Source: Bacillota bacterium
Lineage (GTDB): Bacteria > Bacillota_A > Clostridia > Peptostreptococcales > Anaerovoracaceae
Assembly (NCBI GenBank): GCA_017437925.1
Contig: JAFRWQ010000174.1
Location: 1-15,846, forward strand
DNA length: 15,846 nt
Direction of reading: 5' to 3'
The number at the start of each line of letters is the position of its first letter. Within the stretch, counting starts at the first letter, position 1. The notes under the pieces were generated by a model. The model did not search any database, was not told the origin of the DNA, and saw only the letters and a list, made by a program, of their open reading frames with translations. This document shows, piece by piece, positions 7,159-13,203 of the stretch. A program made the translations under genes and the position numbers.

Positions 7159-7656
7159 ATGTCAGCAAGGACGCAGCGCAGCGACGGCGAGATCGCGGAT
7201 ATATACGCCCGCTGCTCGGGAACCGTATACCGGGTCTGCTTCAGTTACATGAAGGCAGCCGCCGACGCCGAAGACGCTCTTCAGGAGACCTTTTTCAGGC
7301 TCATAGAGAAGGGCCCGGCCTTTGAGAGCGAAGAGCACGAGAAGGCCTGGCTCATCAGGACCGCGGTCAACGTCTGCAAGAACAGCCTGAAGCACTGGTG
7401 GAGAAAGCGCGAGAGCCTGGAGGACGTTCCGGAGGTCCCCGGGCCCGAAGGCTTTGAAGCCGGAGAGCTTCTTCAGGCCCTGCTTCAGCTGCCCGAAAAG
7501 TACCGCACCCCGGTCTATCTTTACTATTACGAGGGCTATAACAGCCCCGAGATCGGAAAGATCCTGGGACTGCCCCAGTCCACGGTGAGGAACCGGCTGC
7601 GCGAGGCCCGCGCCGTCCTTAAGGAAAGGATAGGTGAAGACGTCGATGAAGACTGA
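7159..7656 (+). CDS. ECF-type RNA polymerase sigma factor
   Basis: The 165-residue protein has the two-domain layout of group IV sigma factors. Region 2 spans about 14-83, with the typical DAEDALQETFFRLIEK (36-51, -10 recognition helix region) and AWLIRTAVNVCKNSLKHWWRK. Region 4 spans about 104-156, with the helix-turn-helix NSPEIGKILGLPQSTVRNRL around 128-147. No region 1 or 3 and no extra C-terminal domain are present. GAAAGGAGG at 7142-7150 sets the ATG. Its last codons overlap the start of the anti-sigma-like gene by 23 bases, the usual arrangement for a sigma factor held inactive by a co-translated membrane partner. The signal and target genes are unknown. Confidence 0.93.
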   Translation: MSARTQRSDGEIADIYARCSGTVYRVCFSYMKAAADAEDALQETFFRLIEKGPAFESEEHEKAWLIRTAVNVCKNSLKHWWRKRESLEDVPEVPGPEGFEAGELLQALLQLPEKYRTPVYLYYYEGYNSPEIGKILGLPQSTVRNRLREARAVLKERIGEDVDED

Positions 7657-8896
7657 AAAGATATACGAAGCCTGGGACAGCGTGAAGCCCGAAGAAGGCG
7701 CAAGCGAGCGCATGCTCGGCGCAATACTCGAAAAGAACCGCGAGACAAACGAAGCAGGAGCGCCGGGCGCGGCCTCAGAAGAATACGACGCAAAGCCTGC
7801 CGGCAGATCCTTCGGCGGGAAAAGGACCCTGCGCCTTGCCGCCGCGGCACTCTGCCTCTTCGTCGCCGCGGGCGGGATATTCCATATGACTGGCGAAAAA
7901 GGCGCGAAAAGCGTCATACAGCAGTGGAGCCCGTCCTTTACAGCCTCAGATTATTTCAAATATTCGATGACCGACAGCTCGGGGTCCTCCGCCAAGAGCG
8001 TGGCCGACTCAGCCATGCCCTACGACGAGACCAGATCCTTCTCGCGCCTCAGGACCGAGCTTGAGAAAGACGGCGCGATACCCGCGATAGACACGCATCC
8101 CCTCTTCGAAGCCTACGCCTGTTATCTCGAAGGCAGCCTGTACAGCGTCACCCTGGCCTGGCACAGGAGAGACCTTAAGGGCCTCGAGCACTACAGCGAC
8201 CTGAGCCTGACCGCGGGCTTTGAAGAGGTCCCCGCCATCGAAGACGTCGTTTACATAGAGACCGACGGCAAAGGCAGGGTGACAGAGCCCGCCGTGACCG
8301 TGACGGAGCGGGACGGCGTCAGGATCATAAGCCGGGGCAGCGCCAACACCAAAAAGACCATGACCTTTGAGAACGGGACCGGCTGGTACCAGGTCTGCGG
8401 CTCATGGAACGACAGCTTTGAGGACGTTGCCGGGCTATTCGAGTGGTTCTGGGAGCGCGGCCTGGACTTTTCTCTCTTCCCCATGGAGGAAGGCGACGAA
8501 TACACTTACGTAGGCGCCGACGAGGCGCCCGGGGCATTCGAAGACTTCCTGCCCGACTTTGAAGCCTTCGGTTATACCATGACCGAGGGAAGTCTGGTGC
8601 TCAAAAACGGGGCGCCCGTAAGCTATGAGGCTTCGTTCACCTCAGGATCCGCCGAAGGCGGGGAGCCGCAGGAGGAAATACACTGGCGCCTGGACGCTGA
8701 GCCCGACTTCTACGATTACGAAGGCTGCATAGGGGAGATAGGAAGCCTTACGAAAGAACAGGTCATGGGCCTTGAGCCTCCCGACAGGGTCACAGCGCAG
8801 ACGAGGATACAGTTCATGCAGGGGAACCTGGTCGTGACCACGGTTTACGCCAGAGACCTTGAAAAGGCCTGGGAACTCATCGAATCGCTGAAATAG
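7634..8896 (+). CDS. single-pass membrane protein, probable anti-sigma factor
   Basis: A 420-residue protein with three parts: a cytoplasmic N-terminus (about 1-64) containing YEAWDSVKPEEGASERML, a motif common at the start of Clostridial anti-sigma proteins; one membrane helix at about 65-84 (LRLAAAALCLFVAAGGIF); and a large outside domain of about 335 residues. There is no HxxxCxxC zinc anti-sigma motif. GTG at 7634 is chosen because AAGGAAAGGA ends 4-5 bases upstream; ATG at 7646 is possible but its spacing (16) is too long. The outside domain is rich in acidic and aromatic residues and has no recognised family; it could sense a ligand or envelope state. A symmetric terminator follows at 8916-8939. 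The anti-sigma role rests on position and N-terminal pattern, not on a proven domain. Confidence 0.75.
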   Translation: MKTSMKTEKIYEAWDSVKPEEGASERMLGAILEKNRETNEAGAPGAASEEYDAKPAGRSFGGKRTLRLAAAALCLFVAAGGIFHMTGEKGAKSVIQQWSPSFTASDYFKYSMTDSSGSSAKSVADSAMPYDETRSFSRLRTELEKDGAIPAIDTHPLFEAYACYLEGSLYSVTLAWHRRDLKGLEHYSDLSLTAGFEEVPAIEDVVYIETDGKGRVTEPAVTVTERDGVRIISRGSANTKKTMTFENGTGWYQVCGSWNDSFEDVAGLFEWFWERGLDFSLFPMEEGDEYTYVGADEAPGAFEDFLPDFEAFGYTMTEGSLVLKNGAPVSYEASFTSGSAEGGEPQEEIHWRLDAEPDFYDYEGCIGEIGSLTKEQVMGLEPPDRVTAQTRIQFMQGNLVVTTVYARDLEKAWELIESLK

Positions 8897-8915
8897 CGGG
8901 GCTTTGTTCAAAAGG

Positions 8916-8939
8916 AAAAGGGACCGGAAGGTCCCTTTT
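8916..8939. terminator. symmetric terminator between convergent genes
   Basis: AAAAGGGACC (8916-8925) pairs perfectly with GGTCCCTTTT (8930-8939) around GGAA. With A and T runs at both ends it can end transcription of the plus-strand sigma/anti-sigma unit and of the minus-strand 12743-8972 unit. Confidence 0.85.
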
Positions 8940-8947
8940 ATATTTAT

Positions 8948-8983
8948 CTCAGTTTTGCAGATCCGCAATTCTCAGTTTTGCAG
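8948..8983. repeat. 13-bp direct repeat at the 3' end of the PaaK-like gene
   Basis: CTCAGTTTTGCAG occurs at 8948-8960 and again at 8971-8983. The second copy contains the stop and last codons of the minus-strand gene (CTGCAAAACTGA), so the first copy is a second, non-coding version of the gene's end, 23 bases further on. Confidence 0.8.
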
Positions 8984-10339
8984 GTTTACGATGTGCTTGA
9001 ATTTTCCGCTGCCGGGGTCCTGCCGGGGGCAAAGCTCCGAGAGGCTCACGCTAACGTCGAAAACACCCTGTGAGGCAAGGTATTCGCAGAGTCTTGCTTT
9101 GGCCTTTTCAAAGGCGGCGGCGCGGTCTGCGCCTTCTGCCTCCTCGATGCGAAGCTCCACCCTGTTTTCGGGGTATACCAGGACCTGAAAGCGGCGCAGC
9201 TCATGGACTTCCTTAAGAGCCGCGTAGACCGCAAGAGGCGCGATCCTGACCGTTTTCCCGCCCTCGGTAAAGCTTGTGACGTCGTCGGTCCTGCCCTCAA
9301 GCTCGATCCAGGGGGAGAGCCTGCCGCAGCCGCAGGGCTCTCTGTGCATGATCACCCGGTCGGTCACCTCGTAGCGTATGAAGGGCTGGGTGTAATTGTA
9401 AAGGTTGGTCAGTAGTATTTTGTCCGAGCGGACCCCGTCCGGGACGGGCCTTCCATCAGAATCGACAGGCTCGACTATGAGCCAGTCATCGTTGATGTGA
9501 AAGCGCCTGTTTCGGCACTCGCAGGCCACCGTGCCGCCCTCGGTGCAGGAATAGGAGGTCTGCACGCAGCAGTGAAAGGTCTTCGCGAGCCTTTCGCGCA
9601 GGCTGTCCGAAAGGTATTCTCCACCGGTCATGATGATCACCGGCGAGATCTTGAGCCTTCCGGCCTCAGCCTCATCTATCAGAAGCTCCAGATTCGAGGG
9701 GTAGCCCCCCACCATGGCGGGTTGGAAGGCGTTGAGCTGCTCCACTATCTTCGGTATGGGGTACAGGGCGCTGGACACCGCCATCTGCTTCCTTTTCCAG
9801 GGCATGGTCTTAAGGCGGGAACGTATGCTGGTGTTGCCCAGGTAAAATCCTTCGTCGGCAAAGACGCCGATGCTCTTTCCGCCCCGTTTCATAAAAGCCC
9901 TGAGGTCTTCCTTTCTCGCGAAGCTTCTGCAGGCGCTGACGGCTCCCATCACGCTGTTGGAGGTCCTGTCGCAGACCGCGACCAGGGGATTCCCGGTGGA
10001 GCCGGAGGTGGTGAAGACCAGGTATCTGCCCTTAAACTTTGAGCCTATGTTGCTTTTATCCTCCATGAAGCGCTCGACTTCGGAAAGCTTCAGGTCTCTG
10101 TCGCATACCCACTCGTCCCAACGGTCCATGAGGGTCCTCTTGCTTACGGGTGGAAGGTCTTCAAGGCTCCAGTTTTCGGGTAGGTCCTTGTACAGCTCCC
10201 TGTAATAGGGGCTGTTTTTTCTCGCGTAATCGACCAGCTCTCTCAGGCGTTTTTCGCGCAGAGCCTCGCGCCCGGCGGGATCCGTCTTATCGTAATCTCT
10301 GCAGAGCTTCATGGCTCTCAGTATGCCCATGTTTTTCAT
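8972..10339 (-). CDS. phenylacetate-CoA ligase/CapK-like adenylate-forming enzyme
   Basis: The 455-residue protein has the adenylate-forming fold of the PaaK/CapK group, which activates a carboxylate with ATP and usually passes it to CoA. Motifs in order: LVDYARKNSPYYRELY (about 35-50, typical N-terminus), the phosphate loop FTTSGSTGNP (109-118), GGYPSNL (211-217), SYSCTEGG (262-269, with the conserved T-E), RYEVTDR (322-328), LEGRTDD (347-353) and a C-terminal GKFKHI (445-450) with a candidate catalytic lysine. Cysteines at about 265, 273, 275, 336 and 338 recur in CapK-like proteins and may bind metal. AGGAAAG sets ATG 10339. It is the last gene of the minus-strand run. Substrate unknown; the family includes aryl-acid, polysaccharide-linked and natural-product enzymes. 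Confidence 0.85.
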   Translation of the reverse strand: MKNMGILRAMKLCRDYDKTDPAGREALREKRLRELVDYARKNSPYYRELYKDLPENWSLEDLPPVSKRTLMDRWDEWVCDRDLKLSEVERFMEDKSNIGSKFKGRYLVFTTSGSTGNPLVAVCDRTSNSVMGAVSACRSFARKEDLRAFMKRGGKSIGVFADEGFYLGNTSIRSRLKTMPWKRKQMAVSSALYPIPKIVEQLNAFQPAMVGGYPSNLELLIDEAEAGRLKISPVIIMTGGEYLSDSLRERLAKTFHCCVQTSYSCTEGGTVACECRNRRFHINDDWLIVEPVDSDGRPVPDGVRSDKILLTNLYNYTQPFIRYEVTDRVIMHREPCGCGRLSPWIELEGRTDDVTSFTEGGKTVRIAPLAVYAALKEVHELRRFQVLVYPENRVELRIEEAEGADRAAAFEKAKARLCEYLASQGVFDVSVSLSELCPRQDPGSGKFKHIVNLQN

Positions 10340-10388
10340 GATCTTTCCTGTTTTGTCCGGCCGTCCGTATTAAAGGACAGAGCCCGCG

Positions 10389-10793
10389 TTACCTGTGGAT
10401 GTATATCCTTGCCTTTTCGGTATCGCGTTCCCCCTGCGCCGTGCAGAAGAACTCCCAGCCGTACCTTTCGTAAAAACCTTCGTGGTCGGTGATGAGATAC
10501 AGAGGCGATATACCTTTGCTTCTCATGTCTTCGACGGCTTCGTCAAGAAGCCTGCCCGCTATCCCCCTGCCCCGATGCGCCTTCTCAGTATATACCGCGC
10601 AGACATTGGGGGCGAGGTCCTTTCGGTCGTGGAAATCGTTTTCTATGACGCCAAGGCCCCCAACGATACTGCCGCCGCAAAGGCAGAGATACCAGCCGTA
10701 TTCGGTCCCGCCCTTAAGGTACCGGTCCATGCATTCGAGGTAGGCGCTCTCGGGGACGCCCCATTTCTCATTAAACCACTTCGCCGCCCTCAC
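10389..10793 (-). CDS. GNAT-family N-acetyltransferase
   Basis: The 134-residue protein has the GNAT core: LCLCGGSIVGGLGVIEND (strands 2-3), the cofactor-binding segment VCAVYTEKAHRGRGIAGRLL with the R-G-x-G-I-A loop, and the C-terminal YLITDHEGFYERYGWEFF typical of small GNAT enzymes acting on amino groups. The acceptor is unknown. The only start in frame is GTG at 10793, with AGGAG just two bases away, a poor arrangement. In contrast an ATG at 10815 with a near-perfect AGGAG seven bases upstream opens a 14-codon frame that ends inside this gene. This points to translational coupling or to a frameshift near 10780-10800, so the first residues given here may be wrong. Spacing of 49 bases to the PaaK-like gene suggests co-transcription. 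Confidence 0.82.
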   Translation of the reverse strand: MRAAKWFNEKWGVPESAYLECMDRYLKGGTEYGWYLCLCGGSIVGGLGVIENDFHDRKDLAPNVCAVYTEKAHRGRGIAGRLLDEAVEDMRSKGISPLYLITDHEGFYERYGWEFFCTAQGERDTEKARIYIHR

Positions 10794-10815
10794 CGCTCCT
10801 GCTGATGTTAAGCAT
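10771..10815 (-). other. 14-codon open frame with strong ribosome site overlapping the GNAT start
   Basis: ATG at 10815 has AGGAG at 10823-10827, seven bases upstream, and reads MLNISRSGEGGEVV before TAA at 10773-10771. It overlaps the GTG of the acetyltransferase in another frame. Either it is a leader that hands ribosomes on to the GNAT frame, or it is the true GNAT start separated by a frameshift. Confidence 0.55.
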
Positions 10816-10844
10816 TTTTATTCTCCTGTTCTGCGCGTCGATGA

Positions 10845-10862
10845 GGCGCCTAAGCCGGCGCC
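10845..10862. repeat. GC-rich inverted repeat upstream of the GNAT gene
   Basis: GGCGCC (10845-10850) and GGCGCC (10857-10862) flank a 6-base centre and can form a 6-bp hairpin about 18 bases upstream of the strong ribosome site. No T-run follows on either strand, so it reads better as a leader hairpin than as a terminator. The remaining part of the 144-base gap (10863-10959) is AT-rich, with TATTAT/TATATT on the minus strand near 10877-10885 but no good -35. Confidence 0.4.
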
Positions 10863-10959
10863 GTCAAAAACCACAAAATATAATATCAGAAGTCAGGGCA
10901 TTTTTATATATTTTTGAGTTTCGGGACGGATACCCGGTATCGTTATGCCCCGCTTTCGC

Positions 10960-12165
10960 TCATTTCAGTCCGGAAAACTCAACGGCTTTGCAGTCGTTGA
11001 ATTCGGCGAAGCGGCGAAGGCATCTGTCAAGAGCCTCCTTCAGCTTCTTTGTGCAGCGCACCCCGGGCTCAAGCCTGAGGTTTTTGACCCGCAGCACGCC
11101 CTCCTTCCGGTCAGCCGCGGCCTCGACGCGCCCTATGAAGCTCTCGCCCCAAAGTACGGGCAGGTTGTAGTAACCGTACTTTCGCTTGTCTGCCGGGGTG
11201 TAGATCTCCCAGGAATAGCGGAAACCCCACAGGGCGTCGACCAGATCCCTGTCCCAGAGCATGGGATCAAGGGGAGCCAGTATCTCCATGCGGGGCTTGG
11301 TGTCGAGGGTATCGTAAAGCACAGATTCCATCAGTTCCTTATCCTCAGCGCGGAGATAAAAGACGGGTCTCATCCCTTCCACCCTTGCGGGAAGTATCGC
11401 GCCCGACTCCTCAAGCTCCGCCAGAGCCTTTCTGCGGCTTTCGGCGCTCAGGTCTATGCCTGTAAAAGCCGTGGAATTCCGGTCCCAGAGCAGGCCCACG
11501 GCGCCTATCCTTCGCAGTATGCGCCAGCAGAGAAAGGTCTCTTCGTCGGGACAGGGGTCCTCCGCCGCCAGCAGGGCCGGGTCCAGACAGCGCTCGGCCA
11601 GGTCGTAGAACTTTCTCGAACCGTTCTTATGGTGTATGACCAATGTGCCGTCGGTGTAGAGCTGCTCAAGCACCGACCTCGCCGCCTGCGAATCCTTATG
11701 CCAGCTGCCGCTCCAGTGCATGGACGAATGCCAGAAGATCTTCCCCTCTATTGGCAGGGTATCGCCGGACACCGGCCCGTGTTCGCGTATGTACGCGAGA
11801 GCCTCAGCCTCAAGCTCAGCCAGCCCCTCAAAAGTCTGCCCCAGGGCAAGGCTGCGCCTGCGGTAGGAAGCGAAATACGGCCAGTCCTCCACGGGCCAGA
11901 TCGAGAGCTCCTTGTCGGCGTAGTCGACCAGCAGCCTATCTTTATACAAAAGCTCGGAAAGCATTGATTTTTTAAAGCCTTTGACCCGCGACCGCAGGGC
12001 CAGCTCGGCGTTTTTTCCGCAGACGTCCACGGGGTCGTACTGTATGCAGCCGGCCTGCCGCACGTAGGCCAGGGCGCCTTCCCTGCCCGAAAAACGGTAG
12101 CCGCCCAGCAGCCCCTGCTTCGCCAGCATGAACCTGCGCGCCTGCTCTTTCGTAAGCAAAACCAT
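10960..12165 (-). CDS. YcaQ/AlkX-type DNA glycosylase (winged-helix, HTH_42 family)
   Basis: The 401-residue protein belongs to the HTH_42 family of DNA glycosylases (AlkZ, YcaQ/AlkX), made of tandem winged-helix domains; E. coli YcaQ is of similar size. Family members remove bulky N-alkylated bases, and YcaQ/AlkX unhooks interstrand crosslinks. The catalytic motif is visible near the N-terminus: Q42-Y43-D44 in GCIQYDPVDVCGKN. The Q-x-D form is that of YcaQ/AlkX, whereas AlkZ has Q-x-Q. Other family segments are LYKDRLLVDYADKELSIWPVEDWPYF (about 73-98), ILAPLDPMLWDRDLVDALW and YYNLPVLWGESFIGRVEAAADRK. The ATG is set by GAGAGGT about seven bases upstream. It lies 20 bases after the unknown gene and before the GNAT gene. 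Confidence 0.88.
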   Translation of the reverse strand: MVLLTKEQARRFMLAKQGLLGGYRFSGREGALAYVRQAGCIQYDPVDVCGKNAELALRSRVKGFKKSMLSELLYKDRLLVDYADKELSIWPVEDWPYFASYRRRSLALGQTFEGLAELEAEALAYIREHGPVSGDTLPIEGKIFWHSSMHWSGSWHKDSQAARSVLEQLYTDGTLVIHHKNGSRKFYDLAERCLDPALLAAEDPCPDEETFLCWRILRRIGAVGLLWDRNSTAFTGIDLSAESRRKALAELEESGAILPARVEGMRPVFYLRAEDKELMESVLYDTLDTKPRMEILAPLDPMLWDRDLVDALWGFRYSWEIYTPADKRKYGYYNLPVLWGESFIGRVEAAADRKEGVLRVKNLRLEPGVRCTKKLKEALDRCLRRFAEFNDCKAVEFSGLK

Positions 12166-12185
12166 TTAAAGACCTCTCACATCGA

Positions 12186-12743
12186 CTATTTCTTTAAGCT
12201 TCGGGATAAACCGGCCCATTTCTGCTGAAGATCCTTCAGATATGCTGCAGCATAGACCTCATCCGAGAATTCCTGCGGGCCGTAGTCCCGGGCTCTTGTT
12301 AACATGCCTGCATCGGCCCGTTTCAGGACATCCTGAACAAAACCGTCCAGCGCGCGCCTGTATCCATCGGCAGTGTCCCGGGTAAGCTTTGCGTTCCGAG
12401 CCCGTTTTTCCGCAAGCCTGAAGCTTACCGGCAGCATGAACAGTACCGTTATATCATCCAGCCAGACTGACCGAAGAGGATAATACAATACCCTCTCCCA
12501 CAGATCGTCATCAATATCGCTCTTCAATAGATCGGCTGCGCGGGAATAGGAAAGGAGAGCTTCTCTGCCATAGGTTCTGCTGCCGAAGAACCGGGACAGG
12601 TATTCCCTGCGCCACTCTTCTTCCGTCTCCTCAGGTATACGGTATGCGCCGTATTCATTCCCGTCTCCGTTGAGGTCCATATAAAAGCGGTTCCCGCCGT
12701 ATTTCATGAACAGTTCTTTTGCGCGTTCAGTTCCGTTCTTCAT
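12186..12743 (-). CDS. hypothetical protein, soluble, unknown family
   Basis: The protein is 185 residues from the preferred start. ATG 12743 follows GAGGG four bases upstream; ATG 12767 would add eight residues but has no ribosome site. It begins MKNGTERAKELFMKYGGNRF and is mostly charged and helical, with no signal peptide or clear membrane span; one hydrophobic stretch, DDITVLFMLPVSFRLAEK, lies mid-protein. GNEYGAYRIPEETEEEWRREYLSRFF and several Trp/Tyr residues suggest a compact helical fold. I do not recognise a family or catalytic motif. Base use is somewhat less GC-rich than that of its neighbours. It is first in a minus-strand run leading into the YcaQ-type glycosylase 20 bases downstream. 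Confidence 0.75.
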   Translation of the reverse strand: MKNGTERAKELFMKYGGNRFYMDLNGDGNEYGAYRIPEETEEEWRREYLSRFFGSRTYGREALLSYSRAADLLKSDIDDDLWERVLYYPLRSVWLDDITVLFMLPVSFRLAEKRARNAKLTRDTADGYRRALDGFVQDVLKRADAGMLTRARDYGPQEFSDEVYAAAYLKDLQQKWAGLSRSLKK

Positions 12744-12826
12744 TTCACCCTCAAAAATAATATTCATTTAGATGATAATACCACTCAAAACGAAAGGCGG
12801 CAACGAAGCGGGCCCATCTTAGCCGC

Positions 12827-12966
12827 GGCGGAGACGGTGGGATCCACGCCGCTGCGCGGCTGAATTCTCTCGCGGACCCCTTTCGGGTCCGCTTCGAACA
12901 TGCCCTGCTCGACAGTCCGCAGGACTGTCTCGCTTACGGCCATGCCCTCACGGGTTCGAATCCCAT
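12827..12966. repeat. hairpin-rich non-coding element bounded by inverted tRNA-Ser 3' fragments
   Basis: The left edge, 12827-12843, is an exact 17-base copy of the end of the adjacent tRNA-Ser (13020-13036), and then CCACG, matching the tRNA if its T-loop bases TCGAAC are deleted. The right edge, GGGTTCGAATCCCA at 12952-12965, is an exact inverted copy of the tRNA T-arm (13031-13044). Between them lie three stems: 12848-12852/12856-12860 (5 bp, loop TGC), 12872-12879/12885-12892 (8 bp, loop CTTTC) and 12911-12918/12922-12929 (8 bp, loop GCA). CATGCCCT occurs twice, at 12899 and 12941. No coding frame of note. Likely a repeat family or a structured RNA; unproven. Confidence 0.6.
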
Positions 12967-12978
12967 ACGATTTCTACG

Positions 12979-13019
12979 ATAGCAAAGAAGGCACCCCGGA
13001 AGGGTGCCTTCTTTGCTAT
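12979..13019 (-). terminator. 18-bp hairpin touching the tRNA-Ser CCA end
   Basis: 12979-12996 pairs without mismatch with 13002-13019 around CGGAA. Its outermost base pair uses the final A of the tRNA CCA. On the minus strand the 3' arm ends CTTCTTTGCTAT, not a pure T-run, but strength and place make it the likely terminator or processing signal of the tRNA transcript. Confidence 0.65.
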
Positions 13020-13107
13020 GGCGGAGACGGTGGGATTCGAACCCACGTGACATTCCTGTCAAACTGATTTCGAGTCAGCCCCGTTATGACCGCTTCGATA
13101 CGTCTCC
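13019..13107 (-). tRNA. tRNA-Ser (anticodon CGA), CCA encoded
   Basis: An 89-base class II tRNA. The acceptor arms GGAGACG (13107-13101) and CGTCTCC (13029-13023) pair fully, followed by discriminator G and encoded CCA (13021-13019). The anticodon loop CTCGAAA carries CGA, for serine codon UCG. The long variable arm TGACA-GGAA-TGTCA is typical of serine tRNAs, and the T-arm GTGGG-TTCGAAT-CCCAC is intact. The D-arm region contains GCGGTCATAACGG. Confidence 0.96.
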
Positions 13108-13135
13108 GTGCGCGTCCGCCGAAGCGAACATTGAG

Positions 13136-13164
13136 ATTTTAACCGATTGTCCGGCCAAAATCAA
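13136..13164 (-). promoter_or_regulatory. sigma-A type promoter of tRNA-Ser
   Basis: Minus strand TTGATT (13164-13159), exactly 17 bases, then TAAAAT (13141-13136). Transcription would start near 13129, about 22 bases before the mature tRNA 5' end. This is the best-formed promoter in the window. Confidence 0.8.
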
Positions 13165-13203
13165 CATATTTTTGTTATAAGCAGGGGGCACCGGCCGGCA
13201 GCC

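Noticed and set aside
7646..8896. ATG 7646 as start of the anti-sigma-like protein
   Set aside because: The ribosome site AAAGGA is about 16 bases away, whereas GTG 7634 is at a normal distance.
10945..11967. 340-codon open frame on the plus strand opposite the YcaQ-type gene
   Set aside because: Low-complexity antisense translation; the minus strand holds the recognisable glycosylase with a good ribosome site.
10960..12165. Assignment as AlkZ
   Set aside because: The motif reads Q-Y-D, the form of YcaQ/AlkX, not the Q-x-Q of AlkZ.
12744..12767. ATG 12767 as start of the unknown gene
   Set aside because: No ribosome site upstream; ATG 12743 has GAGGG at a usable distance.
12848..12929. CRISPR-like repeat series
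   Set aside because: The stems differ in sequence and there is no constant repeat with regular spacers.
12940..12980. Possible tRNA on the plus strand because of GGGTTCGAATCCCA
   Set aside because: Only a T-loop-like piece is present, with a 3-bp stem; no acceptor, D-arm or anticodon arm can be drawn around it.
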